This document shows, piece by piece, positions 29,824-38,456 of a stretch of DNA of 64,000 nt. Position 1 is the stretch's first letter. Each line of letters begins with the position of its first letter. This DNA is from Ignavibacteriales bacterium. GTDB lineage: Bacteria > Bacteroidota > Ignavibacteria > Ignavibacteriales > Melioribacteraceae. The position numbers were made by a program, and so were the translations under genes. The stretch is from contig JAGUYK010000046.1 of the NCBI GenBank assembly GCA_020061355.1, positions 1-64,000 on the forward strand, written 5' to 3'. A model generated the notes under the pieces. It was not told the origin of the DNA and did not search any database. It saw only the letters and a program-made list of their open reading frames with translations.

Positions 29824-30909
29824 TTGACTGTAAATGAAAAAACATTGAGGATATCTACTCCAGGAAGAATTTGTCTTTTTGGTGAACACCAGGATTATTT
29901 AAATCTACCGGTAATTGCTGCTGCAATCTCTAAAAGAGTATTTATAGAAGGTAGTAAGCGCCCCGACAGTTTAATTTCCATTCAACTTCCTGACATTAAG
30001 GAGAGGGAAGAATTTTCGATCACTCTTAAAATCCCTTATTCTAAATCGCGGGATTATTTCCGAAGCTCTTTCAATATTCTTCAAAGGAACGGCTTTACAT
30101 TTTCCAATGGAATTGAATGCAAAGTGCACGGCGAAATTCCGATTAATACAGGTACGGCAAGTTCCTCAGCACTTGTTGTTGCATGGATAAATTTTTTAAC
30201 CCGAATGAGTGACCAAAAAAAACAGCTTGCACCTGAATTAATTGCCGACCTGGCTTTTAAAGCTGAGGTGCTGGAGTTTTCAGAACCCGGTGGAATGATG
30301 GATCATTATTCAACTGCAATGGGAGGAGTAATTCACCTCACTACTTATCCTGAAACAAAAATTGAAAGATTAAATCCTAACCTTGGAGCATTTATACTGG
30401 GTAATTCAGAAGAACCAAAAGACACAAAAAATATTTTAGCAAGAGTTAAGAATGGTGTTATGGAAGTTGTATCAAAACTTCAAATAAAAAATTCTGACTT
30501 TACCTTGCAGACGATTTCGATTAATTTGATCGATGAATATAAAAATGAACTTTCCGCCGATCAGTTTAAACTATTGAAAGGGACAATTTTGAATAAAGTA
30601 ATTACAGAAAATGCTTATCAGTTCCTTAAAGATTTTAAAAATGATCAAACTAAATTTGGATCGCTTTTATATAAGCATCAAATTGTTTTGAGGGATTATT
30701 TAAAAATTTCTACTACTAAGATTGATAGAATGATTGACGAAGCGTTGAATGCCGGAGCTATTGGTGCAAAGATTAATGGTTCCGGCGGCGGCGGTTGTAT
30801 GTTTGCTTATGCACCTGTTAATCCGGAAAAAGTTCTTGAAGCAGTTAAAAAAATAGCACCTGATTCCGATATTGTTTATGTTGATATCGGGACAGATCAA
30901 GTAATCTAA
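29824..30909 (+). CDS. GHMP-family sugar kinase (galactokinase-like)
   Basis: This 361-aa protein is a GHMP kinase expected to phosphorylate a sugar at C1 with ATP. The galactokinase-type motif GRICLFGEHQDY is at residues 14-25, the phosphate-binding loop GTASSSA near 110, and the C-terminal NGSGGGGCMFAY motif near 315-330. The next genes encode a nucleotidyltransferase and a nucleotide-sugar epimerase, the next two steps of a sugar activation route. The exact sugar cannot be read from sequence; galactose, a uronic acid or arabinose are all possible. The start is TTG at 29824 with no clear Shine-Dalgarno, so the exact N-terminus is uncertain. Confidence 0.82.
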   Translation: MTVNEKTLRISTPGRICLFGEHQDYLNLPVIAAAISKRVFIEGSKRPDSLISIQLPDIKEREEFSITLKIPYSKSRDYFRSSFNILQRNGFTFSNGIECKVHGEIPINTGTASSSALVVAWINFLTRMSDQKKQLAPELIADLAFKAEVLEFSEPGGMMDHYSTAMGGVIHLTTYPETKIERLNPNLGAFILGNSEEPKDTKNILARVKNGVMEVVSKLQIKNSDFTLQTISINLIDEYKNELSADQFKLLKGTILNKVITENAYQFLKDFKNDQTKFGSLLYKHQIVLRDYLKISTTKIDRMIDEALNAGAIGAKINGSGGGGCMFAYAPVNPEKVLEAVKKIAPDSDIVYVDIGTDQVI

Positions 30910-30923
30910 TGGTAGATTGATAG

Positions 30924-31790
30924 ATGGGTAGATTGGTAATATTAGCGGGGGGTATTTCGTCAAGGATGAAAAAACCGGTCTCCTCCGAAATTCAACTTGA
31001 TGAGAACCTGATTAACGACGCCGAACAAAAATCGAAATCAATGATTAGAGTGGGTGAAGGTGAAAAACCTTTCCTTAATTACCTACTTATCAATGCTAAA
31101 AAAGCGGGATACAACGAGATTGTAATTGTTGTGAATGAAAAAGATAACTCTATTGTCAATTATTATTCCTTAAAGCAAAATTTATGTGATTTTGAAGAAT
31201 TGGAAATTTCATTTGCAATTCAACCGATTCCCGAGGGAAGAGAGAAACCGATGGGCACTGCTGATGCGCTTTATCATGCTTTATTGGTTAAACCACAATG
31301 GAATGGCAAGAAATTTACAATGTGCAATAGCGACAATTTATATTCGGTCACAGCTCTAAAATTACTTTTGAAATCGCCTTATCCTAATTCTATGATTGAT
31401 TATGACCGCGATGGTTTGGAGTTTGAAAAAGAAAGAATTGAAAAATTTGCCGTAACAAAAAAGGATCCGGAAAATTTTTTGACTGATATAATTGAAAAAC
31501 CAAGTGCAGAAGAAATTGATTATATCAAAACTAAAGATGGATATGTTGGAGTAAGCATGAATATTTTTAGATTCGATTATGATATGATTCTGCCGCTTTT
31601 AGAAATTACGCCTATTAATCAAATTAGGAATGAAAAAGAAATCCCTACTGCAGTTCGTATGATGATAGATAAATATCCTAATTCTCTGTTTACTTATCGA
31701 TTAAGTGAACCGGTACCGGATCTATCAAGCAAAATTGATATTCTGAAAGTAAAAGAATTTTTGCAAAATAAATTTGATATCACCACTTAA
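30924..31790 (+). CDS. Sugar-phosphate nucleotidyltransferase
   Basis: This 288-aa protein has the GT-A-like nucleotidyltransferase fold. The nucleotide-binding loop LAGGISSRMKK is at the N-terminus, but unlike glucose-1-phosphate enzymes it is followed by a 28-residue acidic insert before KSMIRVGEGEKPFLNY. A metal/nucleotide motif reads CNSDNLYS, and IEKP near 190 is the usual sugar-binding segment. It follows the kinase gene after 14 bases and precedes the epimerase after a few bases. It probably joins a sugar-1-phosphate to UDP or GDP; base and sugar are unknown. Confidence 0.82.
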   Translation: MGRLVILAGGISSRMKKPVSSEIQLDENLINDAEQKSKSMIRVGEGEKPFLNYLLINAKKAGYNEIVIVVNEKDNSIVNYYSLKQNLCDFEELEISFAIQPIPEGREKPMGTADALYHALLVKPQWNGKKFTMCNSDNLYSVTALKLLLKSPYPNSMIDYDRDGLEFEKERIEKFAVTKKDPENFLTDIIEKPSAEEIDYIKTKDGYVGVSMNIFRFDYDMILPLLEITPINQIRNEKEIPTAVRMMIDKYPNSLFTYRLSEPVPDLSSKIDILKVKEFLQNKFDITT

Positions 31791-31802
31791 TTTTTGGAAG
31801 CA

Positions 31803-32741
31803 ATGTTAAAACAAAAGATAGTTGTAACCGGCGGTGCGGGATTTATTGGGAGTCACATTGTTGAGTATTGGCATGTTCAAGGTGCAGAAGTTCATGTCAT
31901 TGATAACCTTAGAACGGGGCTCATAACTAATATTGAAATGTTCCCCGGTATTGTATTTCATAAGGGAAGTGTTACTGATCGCGAATTGGTTTTTAAGGTT
32001 ATGAAAGATGCAGATTATGTTCATCACCTTGCAGCTTTTATTTCTGTTCCGGAATCAATAGAGAAACCTCACGAGTGTTACGATATAAACATAAACGGCT
32101 TGCTTAATGTATTGGACGCTTCGCAAGAGTTCGGAATAAAAAAAATAATATTCAGCAGCTCTGCTGCGGTCTATGGAGATAATTCCGAATCACCTAAAAG
32201 AATTACGACTAAAGCAGAACCGAAATCTCCATACGGCTTAACCAAGTTGGAAGGAGAGGAACACTTAAAAAGTTTTCATCAACTTCATAACCTCGGTGCT
32301 GTATCGTTAAGGTATTTTAATGTATTTGGTCCACGTCAGGATCCTAAAAGTCAATATGCTGCTGCAATCCCGATATTTATATACAGAGCATTGAAGAATG
32401 AACCGATTATAATATTCGGCGATGGTAGCCAAACCCGGGATTTTATTTATGTAAAAGATGTTGTTGATGCAAATATCGCTGCATCGATTCAGCCCAATGC
32501 TAATGGTGTTTTTAATATTGCATCGGGCACAGCTACATCAATTAAAGAAATTGCAGAGATTATATTAAATGAGACCGGGAGTAAAAGTGAAATAGTATTT
32601 GAAAAGGGGAGACCGGGCGATATCAAACATAGTCTTGCATCTATTTTTGAAACAGATAAAGCTCTAAACTTTTCTCCAAAGATTGAATTAAAAACAGGAT
32701 TGAAAAAAACAATAGAATATTTTGCAAATCTTGCAAAGTGA
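31803..32741 (+). CDS. NAD-dependent nucleotide-sugar 4-epimerase (extended SDR)
   Basis: This 312-aa protein is an extended short-chain dehydrogenase. The NAD-binding motif TGGAGFIG is at 9-16, the active site is SSSAAVYG with Y144 and K148 in SPYGLTK, and LRYFNVFGPRQDPKSQYAA matches epimerases acting on UDP-N-acetylhexosamines or UDP-uronic acids. It would invert C4 of the activated sugar made by the two upstream enzymes. The ATG at 31803 has GGAAG only two bases away; a TTG at 31794 is an alternative. Precise substrate is inferred only from the family. Confidence 0.85.
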   Translation: MLKQKIVVTGGAGFIGSHIVEYWHVQGAEVHVIDNLRTGLITNIEMFPGIVFHKGSVTDRELVFKVMKDADYVHHLAAFISVPESIEKPHECYDININGLLNVLDASQEFGIKKIIFSSSAAVYGDNSESPKRITTKAEPKSPYGLTKLEGEEHLKSFHQLHNLGAVSLRYFNVFGPRQDPKSQYAAAIPIFIYRALKNEPIIIFGDGSQTRDFIYVKDVVDANIAASIQPNANGVFNIASGTATSIKEIAEIILNETGSKSEIVFEKGRPGDIKHSLASIFETDKALNFSPKIELKTGLKKTIEYFANLAK

Positions 32742-32797
32742 TTATGTCAATTGTAAATATGATTGCGATATGCAACCATATTTTATAACTTAAAATC

Positions 32798-34780
32798 ATG
32801 AAAAAGCTTCTAATTGTTGCGCTTCTTATTCTCTTTTCACTCTTACTTTATATTACACAGGGTGAAAATTTTACTTTATCATCTCTTTCACAAGACCAAC
32901 TTAATCTTTACAGTAACGGAATTTTAAAATCTGAAGAAAAATTTGTTAATAATATTACTGATTATGATTTTGCGATTGAATTTTCTGCCGAGCAAAACCA
33001 AATATTTGTAAAGGAAAAAATTGTTTGGAGAAATAAAACAAATTTCAATACGGATGAAATTCAATTCCATTTATATGCGAATGCATATAAAAGCACCAAT
33101 ACTAATTTCGCTAAAGGTTATGATTTAAGTTCACCTGAATCTAAAACCGAAATTAAAATTCAAAAGTTTCTGGTTAATGATAAAGAAGCCGACTTGATAT
33201 TCATCCATCCTGAAACTATGAATACGAATGACAGCACAGTTGCAAAAACCGAATTAGATAAGGTTGTCGAACCGGGTGATTCTGTTAATATTTATTTTGA
33301 ATACACACTTAAAATCCCTAAATCAGTTAAACGATTAGGATATGCGCGAGGTAGGAATTTCTATTTTATTTCACAGTGGTTCCCAAAAGTCGGTGTGTTT
33401 GAAAATGGAGAATGGATCTGCAGCCCTTACTATCCTTACTTGAATTTTTATTCCAACTTCGGAACTTATTCTGCAAAAATAATTGTGCCCGCTGGTTACC
33501 AGATTGCTTCCACCGGAGTTGAAATAGAAAAAATTTCAAATGATAGTTTAACACAATATCATTTTGTACAAAATGGCATTCATGATTTTGCTTGGTTAGC
33601 AACTGATAATATTTTACATCGTAACTCGTCATATCGAAGAAAAGATGGTTCGGAAATTTTAATCCAGACATATGTTCAACCTGAGCGTGAAAAATATTTT
33701 GAGCGTTATATCGATGCAGTTAAAAACTCTCTTGAATTCTTTGAAGATCATGTTGGTATTTATCCTTATCAAAACATTTCACTTGTTGATGTTCCAAGGA
33801 CATCGAATGCCGGTGGAATGGAATATCCGACTTTATTTACTGTAAGTGCAGAACTTTTTTCACCTAAAGCAACTGGCTGGCCCGAATATCTTGTTGCTCA
33901 CGAATTCTCGCATCAGTTTTTCCAGGGAGTGCTTGCCAATAATGAAGTATATGAAGCATGGCTTGATGAAGGATTCGCTTCCTACTTTGCTACGAAAATT
34001 ATGTTTCGTTATTATCCTGATATTTATAATTATTTCAAATTTGCCACTTATATACCTATCTATGGACTGGATTTTTTTTCATACAGGGAAATCCCTATAA
34101 TTTATACTCTCGCAGAAATTCAAATTCCGGAAGGAACTCAAAGTCTCGCTTCCTACTATAGTAATAAGACTATTGGTTCAATAACAGATACATCTTACAA
34201 ACAACCTACACGCCTGGCTTATGTGGTGAACACTTACAGCAAACCTGAACTTGTCTTTCACTCTCTTGAAAGGTATCTCGGTTTCGATAAAATGATGAGC
34301 ATTATGAAATATTATTTTATGCAGAATAAATTTAAGCATCCCACAGCTAATGATTTTTTCAATTCGGTAAAGAAAAATGTAAATGAGGATATGGATTGGT
34401 TTTTTGAAGAATTTTTCCGTACAACTAAAATTTTCGATTACAGGGTAACTTCGGTTATTAAAAAATCTGATACTGAATATGAGGTTTTAGTTGAAAGATT
34501 AAGAGATGGAATTTTTAAGAATGATATTTATTTATATACCGATAAAGAGATACTTAAACAGAAGTGGGACGGGAAAGAACACTGGAAAACATTTACATTT
34601 AAGACCTCGAGCAATGTTATTGCAGCCGAAATAGACCCTCATAGGAAAAATCTACTCGATATTAATTTCTCGAACAATTCTTACACAGTCGATTCACGTA
34701 TCTGGGCTTCCTGGTCCCTTGCAATAAGAGTTTTCTTCTGGGTCCAAAACGCATTAATGATTATGGGTAGTATCGGATGA
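32798..34780 (+). CDS. M1-family (aminopeptidase N-like) membrane zinc metallopeptidase
   Basis: This 660-aa protein begins with a signal peptide or anchor (about residues 4-19). The zinc site is H368-E369-xx-H372 in HEFSHQFF, with E391 eighteen residues after H372 in WLDEGFAS, the exact M1 spacing. GGMEYPT near 337 is the substrate-binding GxMEN-like motif. The C-terminus ends in a hydrophobic segment that may be a second anchor. It is shorter than classical aminopeptidase N and lacks the large C-terminal helical domain. It overlaps the following membrane-protein gene by four bases, so the two are probably made together; the substrate is unknown. Confidence 0.87.
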   Translation: MKKLLIVALLILFSLLLYITQGENFTLSSLSQDQLNLYSNGILKSEEKFVNNITDYDFAIEFSAEQNQIFVKEKIVWRNKTNFNTDEIQFHLYANAYKSTNTNFAKGYDLSSPESKTEIKIQKFLVNDKEADLIFIHPETMNTNDSTVAKTELDKVVEPGDSVNIYFEYTLKIPKSVKRLGYARGRNFYFISQWFPKVGVFENGEWICSPYYPYLNFYSNFGTYSAKIIVPAGYQIASTGVEIEKISNDSLTQYHFVQNGIHDFAWLATDNILHRNSSYRRKDGSEILIQTYVQPEREKYFERYIDAVKNSLEFFEDHVGIYPYQNISLVDVPRTSNAGGMEYPTLFTVSAELFSPKATGWPEYLVAHEFSHQFFQGVLANNEVYEAWLDEGFASYFATKIMFRYYPDIYNYFKFATYIPIYGLDFFSYREIPIIYTLAEIQIPEGTQSLASYYSNKTIGSITDTSYKQPTRLAYVVNTYSKPELVFHSLERYLGFDKMMSIMKYYFMQNKFKHPTANDFFNSVKKNVNEDMDWFFEEFFRTTKIFDYRVTSVIKKSDTEYEVLVERLRDGIFKNDIYLYTDKEILKQKWDGKEHWKTFTFKTSSNVIAAEIDPHRKNLLDINFSNNSYTVDSRIWASWSLAIRVFFWVQNALMIMGSIG

Positions 34781-35670
34781 TTCAATATATAAAAAATACA
34801 ATTCTCTACGGAACCAGATCAGTATTTCACAATTTCAAAATTGTTTTTTTGTTCTGGTTCTTTAATGCTATTTCTGCGTTGGTGCTTACAGTTCCAATCT
34901 TGAATAATTTGATGGAGAATTTAGGGACATCACTTGCGAGTGATCGGTTGGCCAGAGAGTTTGATTATATCTGGTACGTACAGTTCAGATATATTTACCA
35001 ATCAAATTTTGATCAGCTACCTTTTAGTATTTATACTGTAGTTGGAATATATACGTTAATCCAGACATTTTTTTTAGGAGGTTTAATAGCAATTTTTCAT
35101 ACTCCAGAAAAGAATCACATTGTCGATTTTTTTTACGGAGGTGTAAAATATTTTTTCAGGTTTATAAAAGTTACCCTGGTATCGCTTCTGTTTTATCTGG
35201 CAGCATTTTTTGTAAATGATTACATGGGCGAATTGATTCATTACATGTTCAGAGATTCCGAAAATGTCCGCCTCGAATTTGTGCTCTTCGGTTTGCGTTA
35301 TGCTCTTCTAATCTTTTTTATCGGGGTCGTTTCAATAATATCAGACTACTCAAAAGTTGCGCTTGCTGTAAATGACAGAACGAAAATATTCAAAGAGATG
35401 TACACAGCCATTTTATTTATTAAAAATAATTTCTCGAAAGTTTTTATTACATTTTTAATAGTAGCAATTATTGGTGCTTTTGGTGTAGCTGTCTATAATA
35501 TTCTTGGTAAAGAAATTCCCAGGACACCTTATTATCTGCTTCTGATCTCCTTTATTCTTCAGCAAATGTTGATTATTTTTCGCCTGCTCGTTCGCATGTT
35601 ATTCTGTGTAACGGAAGTAAATTTATTTAAAGATCTTAGCGCAGATATAATTCAAGCAGAAATACGTTAA
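34777..35670 (+). CDS. Hypothetical polytopic membrane protein
   Basis: I do not recognise this family. The 297-aa protein has about six hydrophobic helices, near residues 18-42, 88-108, 130-150, 170-190, 220-245 and 255-280, and a cytosolic-looking tail (EVNLFKDLSADIIQAEIR). The start is ATGA with the end of the M1 peptidase gene, and def follows after 12 bases. Coupling with the peptidase suggests a joint envelope role, but no motif confirms it. Confidence 0.78.
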   Translation: MIQYIKNTILYGTRSVFHNFKIVFLFWFFNAISALVLTVPILNNLMENLGTSLASDRLAREFDYIWYVQFRYIYQSNFDQLPFSIYTVVGIYTLIQTFFLGGLIAIFHTPEKNHIVDFFYGGVKYFFRFIKVTLVSLLFYLAAFFVNDYMGELIHYMFRDSENVRLEFVLFGLRYALLIFFIGVVSIISDYSKVALAVNDRTKIFKEMYTAILFIKNNFSKVFITFLIVAIIGAFGVAVYNILGKEIPRTPYYLLLISFILQQMLIIFRLLVRMLFCVTEVNLFKDLSADIIQAEIR

Positions 35671-35682
35671 GGAATTTATTCA

Positions 35683-36228
35683 ATGGCAATATTACCAATT
35701 ACGGTTTACGGAGATAAAATTCTGAGGCAAAAGACAAAGCCCGTAGAATCTATCACAGATCGCTTAATCGGAAGAATCCGGGATATGTATGAAACTATGA
35801 GAAACGCGAAAGGTGTGGGATTAGCAGCAAATCAGGTTGGCTTTACTCATTCATTATTTGTTGTGGACCTTAAAGGTGTAGAAGGTTATGAAAAATTCAA
35901 ACCGATAGTCTTCATAAATCCGGAAATAATTCTTCATTCCGATGAAAAAGTTATAATTGAAGAAGGTTGTTTAAGCCTACCTAATCTTAGATCTGATGTT
36001 GAACGTGCTAAAATAATCAAAGTTCGGTATTTGAATACAGATGAGGAACTTGTAGAAATTGAAGCGGATGATTTTTTAGCCCGTGTAATATTACATGAAT
36101 ATGATCATCTAATTGGTAAGTTGATCCCTGATCGTGTTGCTAAAGAAGTTAAATCCAAACTTCACGATGAATTGAAGATGATAAAGAGCAGGAAAGTTGA
36201 AATTGATTATCCTATTACTCCACTCTGA
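35683..36228 (+). CDS. def: Peptide deformylase
   Basis: This 181-aa metalloenzyme removes the formyl group from the initiator methionine of new proteins. All three family motifs are present: GVGLAANQ at 44-51, EGCLSLP at 94-100 with the metal ligand C96, and HEYDH at 138-142 supplying two histidine ligands and the catalytic glutamate. It directly precedes fmt, which adds the formyl group, a very common pairing. Confidence 0.98.
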   Translation: MAILPITVYGDKILRQKTKPVESITDRLIGRIRDMYETMRNAKGVGLAANQVGFTHSLFVVDLKGVEGYEKFKPIVFINPEIILHSDEKVIIEEGCLSLPNLRSDVERAKIIKVRYLNTDEELVEIEADDFLARVILHEYDHLIGKLIPDRVAKEVKSKLHDELKMIKSRKVEIDYPITPL

Positions 36229-36266
36229 TATTTTTCATATCCAATAACTTTAGATCCGGAGTATAA

Positions 36267-37226
36267 ATGAGAATTGTTTTTATGGGTACACCGGAATTTG
36301 CAATCCCTGTACTTACGAAACTAATTGAAAGTGAACATTCAGTTGCTGCAGTTATTTCTGCACCCGATAAAGAAAGGGGAAGAGGAAAACAAATTTCATT
36401 TACTCCGGTAAAAGAGTTTGCAATCAAGAATAAACTGCCTGTTTTTACACCTGTTAGTCTTCGCGATAATGAATTCCTTGCTTCAATGAAAAGTTTCGAA
36501 CCCGATCTTTTTGTTGTTGTAGCTTTCAGAATATTGCCCAAAGAACTTTATACGATTCCTAAATACGGTTCTATAAATCTTCACGGTTCGTTATTACCGA
36601 AATTCCGTGGCGCTGCCCCTATTCAATGGGCATTAATAAATGGTGAAAAAGAAACAGGCGTGACTACATTTTTTCTTGAAGATAAAGTTGATACCGGCAA
36701 TATAATTTTACAAAGTAAAATAGGGATTGATGAAGAAGACGATTTTGGTTCGTTACACGATAAACTAAAGAATCTGGGTGCAGATTTAGTTCTTGAGACA
36801 GTTAATCTAATTGAGCAAAGTAAAGCCGTTACTTCACTCCAGGATAATTCCATTGCATCACCTGCACCAAAAATCACAAAAGAAATTTGCGAAATCAACT
36901 GGAATAAAAACGCAGTTGAAATTCACAACCTTATTAAGGGGTTGGCACCTTACCCCGGAGCATTTTTTGTTACAGAAGGGAAAAAATTTAAAATCTTTAA
37001 AACAAATATTGTTGTAGATCACTCTAAATTTGAAAACCAGGAGTGGAAAACTATTCCTCTTTCACTAAATCAAATTCATTCCTCAACTCTCTCAATAATT
37101 CAAAACAAAAAAGAAATTTATGTTAAAACCGGAGATAGAATCCTACGAATTCTTGAATTGCAGCCTGAAGGTCGAAAACGGATGACCGCTGAAGAATTTC
37201 TTAGAGGTCATTCCTTTCTTAAATAA
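36267..37226 (+). CDS. fmt: Methionyl-tRNA formyltransferase
   Basis: This 319-aa enzyme transfers a formyl group from 10-formyltetrahydrofolate to initiator Met-tRNA. The N-terminal catalytic domain contains NLHGSLLPKFRGAAPIQWAL, giving the catalytic Asn and His (near residues 107-126), and the C-terminal OB-like domain (about 205-319) binds tRNA. The start is the MRIVFMGTPEFAIPV family N-terminus. It follows def after 38 bases. Confidence 0.98.
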   Translation: MRIVFMGTPEFAIPVLTKLIESEHSVAAVISAPDKERGRGKQISFTPVKEFAIKNKLPVFTPVSLRDNEFLASMKSFEPDLFVVVAFRILPKELYTIPKYGSINLHGSLLPKFRGAAPIQWALINGEKETGVTTFFLEDKVDTGNIILQSKIGIDEEDDFGSLHDKLKNLGADLVLETVNLIEQSKAVTSLQDNSIASPAPKITKEICEINWNKNAVEIHNLIKGLAPYPGAFFVTEGKKFKIFKTNIVVDHSKFENQEWKTIPLSLNQIHSSTLSIIQNKKEIYVKTGDRILRILELQPEGRKRMTAEEFLRGHSFLK

Positions 37227-37246
37227 AAATAATGAAAGGTTTTTTA

Positions 37247-38224
37247 ATGCGGAACAACAGTTATGAAAGCATAATTGATACGATTGGTCGCACACCAATA
37301 GTTAAACTTGGAAATATTTCAAAAGGACTGAAAGCAACAATCTGGGCAAAGCTAGAATTTATGAACCCCGGTGGAAGTATTAAAGACCGTATTGCAAAAT
37401 ATATGATTGAAAAGTGTGAACGGGAAGGTAGGTTGAAACCCGGCGATACAATCCTCGAAAATTCTTCCGGCAATACTGCAATGGGTCTGGCAATTGTCTG
37501 CCGGCAGAAAGGATATAAATTAAAAATTGTAATTCGTGATTCTACCAGCAAAGAAAAAATAAAAATGCTGGAAGTGCTAGGCGTTGATGTGATAAAAGTA
37601 AATTCTAAACTTCCTCCGGAACATCCTGAATCATATAACAAATTTGCAGAGAACCTTGCAAAGAGCGATCCTTCGCTTTATTATATCGATCAGAACAACA
37701 ATCTTGATAACAACGAAACACATTATGTTACTACCGGTCCTGAAATTTGGGATCAGACGGAAGGCAAAATTGATTATTTTGTTGCGGGAGTTGGTACTGG
37801 CGGAACGATTTGCGGTGCTGGAAAATATTTGAAAGAGAAAAACCCGAATATTAAATTAATTGGAGTGGATCCTGTCGGTTCTGTTTTCTACGATTGGTTT
37901 AAAAACAAAAAGATGATTAAACCTGATCGTTATTTTGTTGAAGGAATCGGTGATGAATTTCTTATCAAAACTGCGCAGTTTGAAATCCTGGACGATATGA
38001 TTAAAGTAACCGATAAGAAATCATTTGGCTGGGCTAAGAAACTTGCATTCGAAGAAGGAATTTTAGCCGGTGGTTCAAGCGGTGCAAATGTTTGGGCTGC
38101 AGTTCAAATTGCAAAAAAAGTTGAACCTGAAGCAAACATTCTAACAATTATTTGCGATTCGGGTTATAAATACTTTTCGACTATTTATAATGATGAATGG
38201 CTGCAACAACACGATCTAATCTAA
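37247..38224 (+). CDS. Cystathionine beta-synthase/cysteine synthase family PLP enzyme
   Basis: This 325-aa fold-type II PLP enzyme has the PLP lysine K46 in GGSIKDR, the ENSSGNTAMG substrate loop near 75-84, and the phosphate-binding loop GVGTGGTICGAG. The sequence is closest to cystathionine beta-synthases without C-terminal CBS domains. Together with the gamma-lyase-type gene at 38457 it could run transsulfuration from homocysteine to cysteine. I prefer the ATG at 37247, which has AAAGG seven bases upstream; the earlier ATG at 37232 lacks one. O-acetylserine sulfhydrylase activity cannot be excluded. Confidence 0.9.
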   Translation: MRNNSYESIIDTIGRTPIVKLGNISKGLKATIWAKLEFMNPGGSIKDRIAKYMIEKCEREGRLKPGDTILENSSGNTAMGLAIVCRQKGYKLKIVIRDSTSKEKIKMLEVLGVDVIKVNSKLPPEHPESYNKFAENLAKSDPSLYYIDQNNNLDNNETHYVTTGPEIWDQTEGKIDYFVAGVGTGGTICGAGKYLKEKNPNIKLIGVDPVGSVFYDWFKNKKMIKPDRYFVEGIGDEFLIKTAQFEILDDMIKVTDKKSFGWAKKLAFEEGILAGGSSGANVWAAVQIAKKVEPEANILTIICDSGYKYFSTIYNDEWLQQHDLI

Positions 38225-38456
38225 AATTATAGAATGTTATTTGTGAAGGAAAATTTTACAATCAATGTTTTCTAATATCATTTAAAAATGATTTTGACTC
38301 CCTTTCCCCAAATCCTATCTTAAAATCACATTATTTCCTTTAGATTTTCTTACTGGTTTCAAATTAATTCCAAAATACTAGTCGCGGATAAAGAATTCAA
38401 TTTTCTAGGTGGGAATTAATCAGTAATTTTGATTTGCAAAATTCGGGAGGAATACT

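Noticed and set aside
38225..38456. Possible SAM or other sulfur-related riboswitch before the gamma-family PLP gene
   Set aside because: No conserved S-box helices or core sequences could be found; the region is simply AT-rich.
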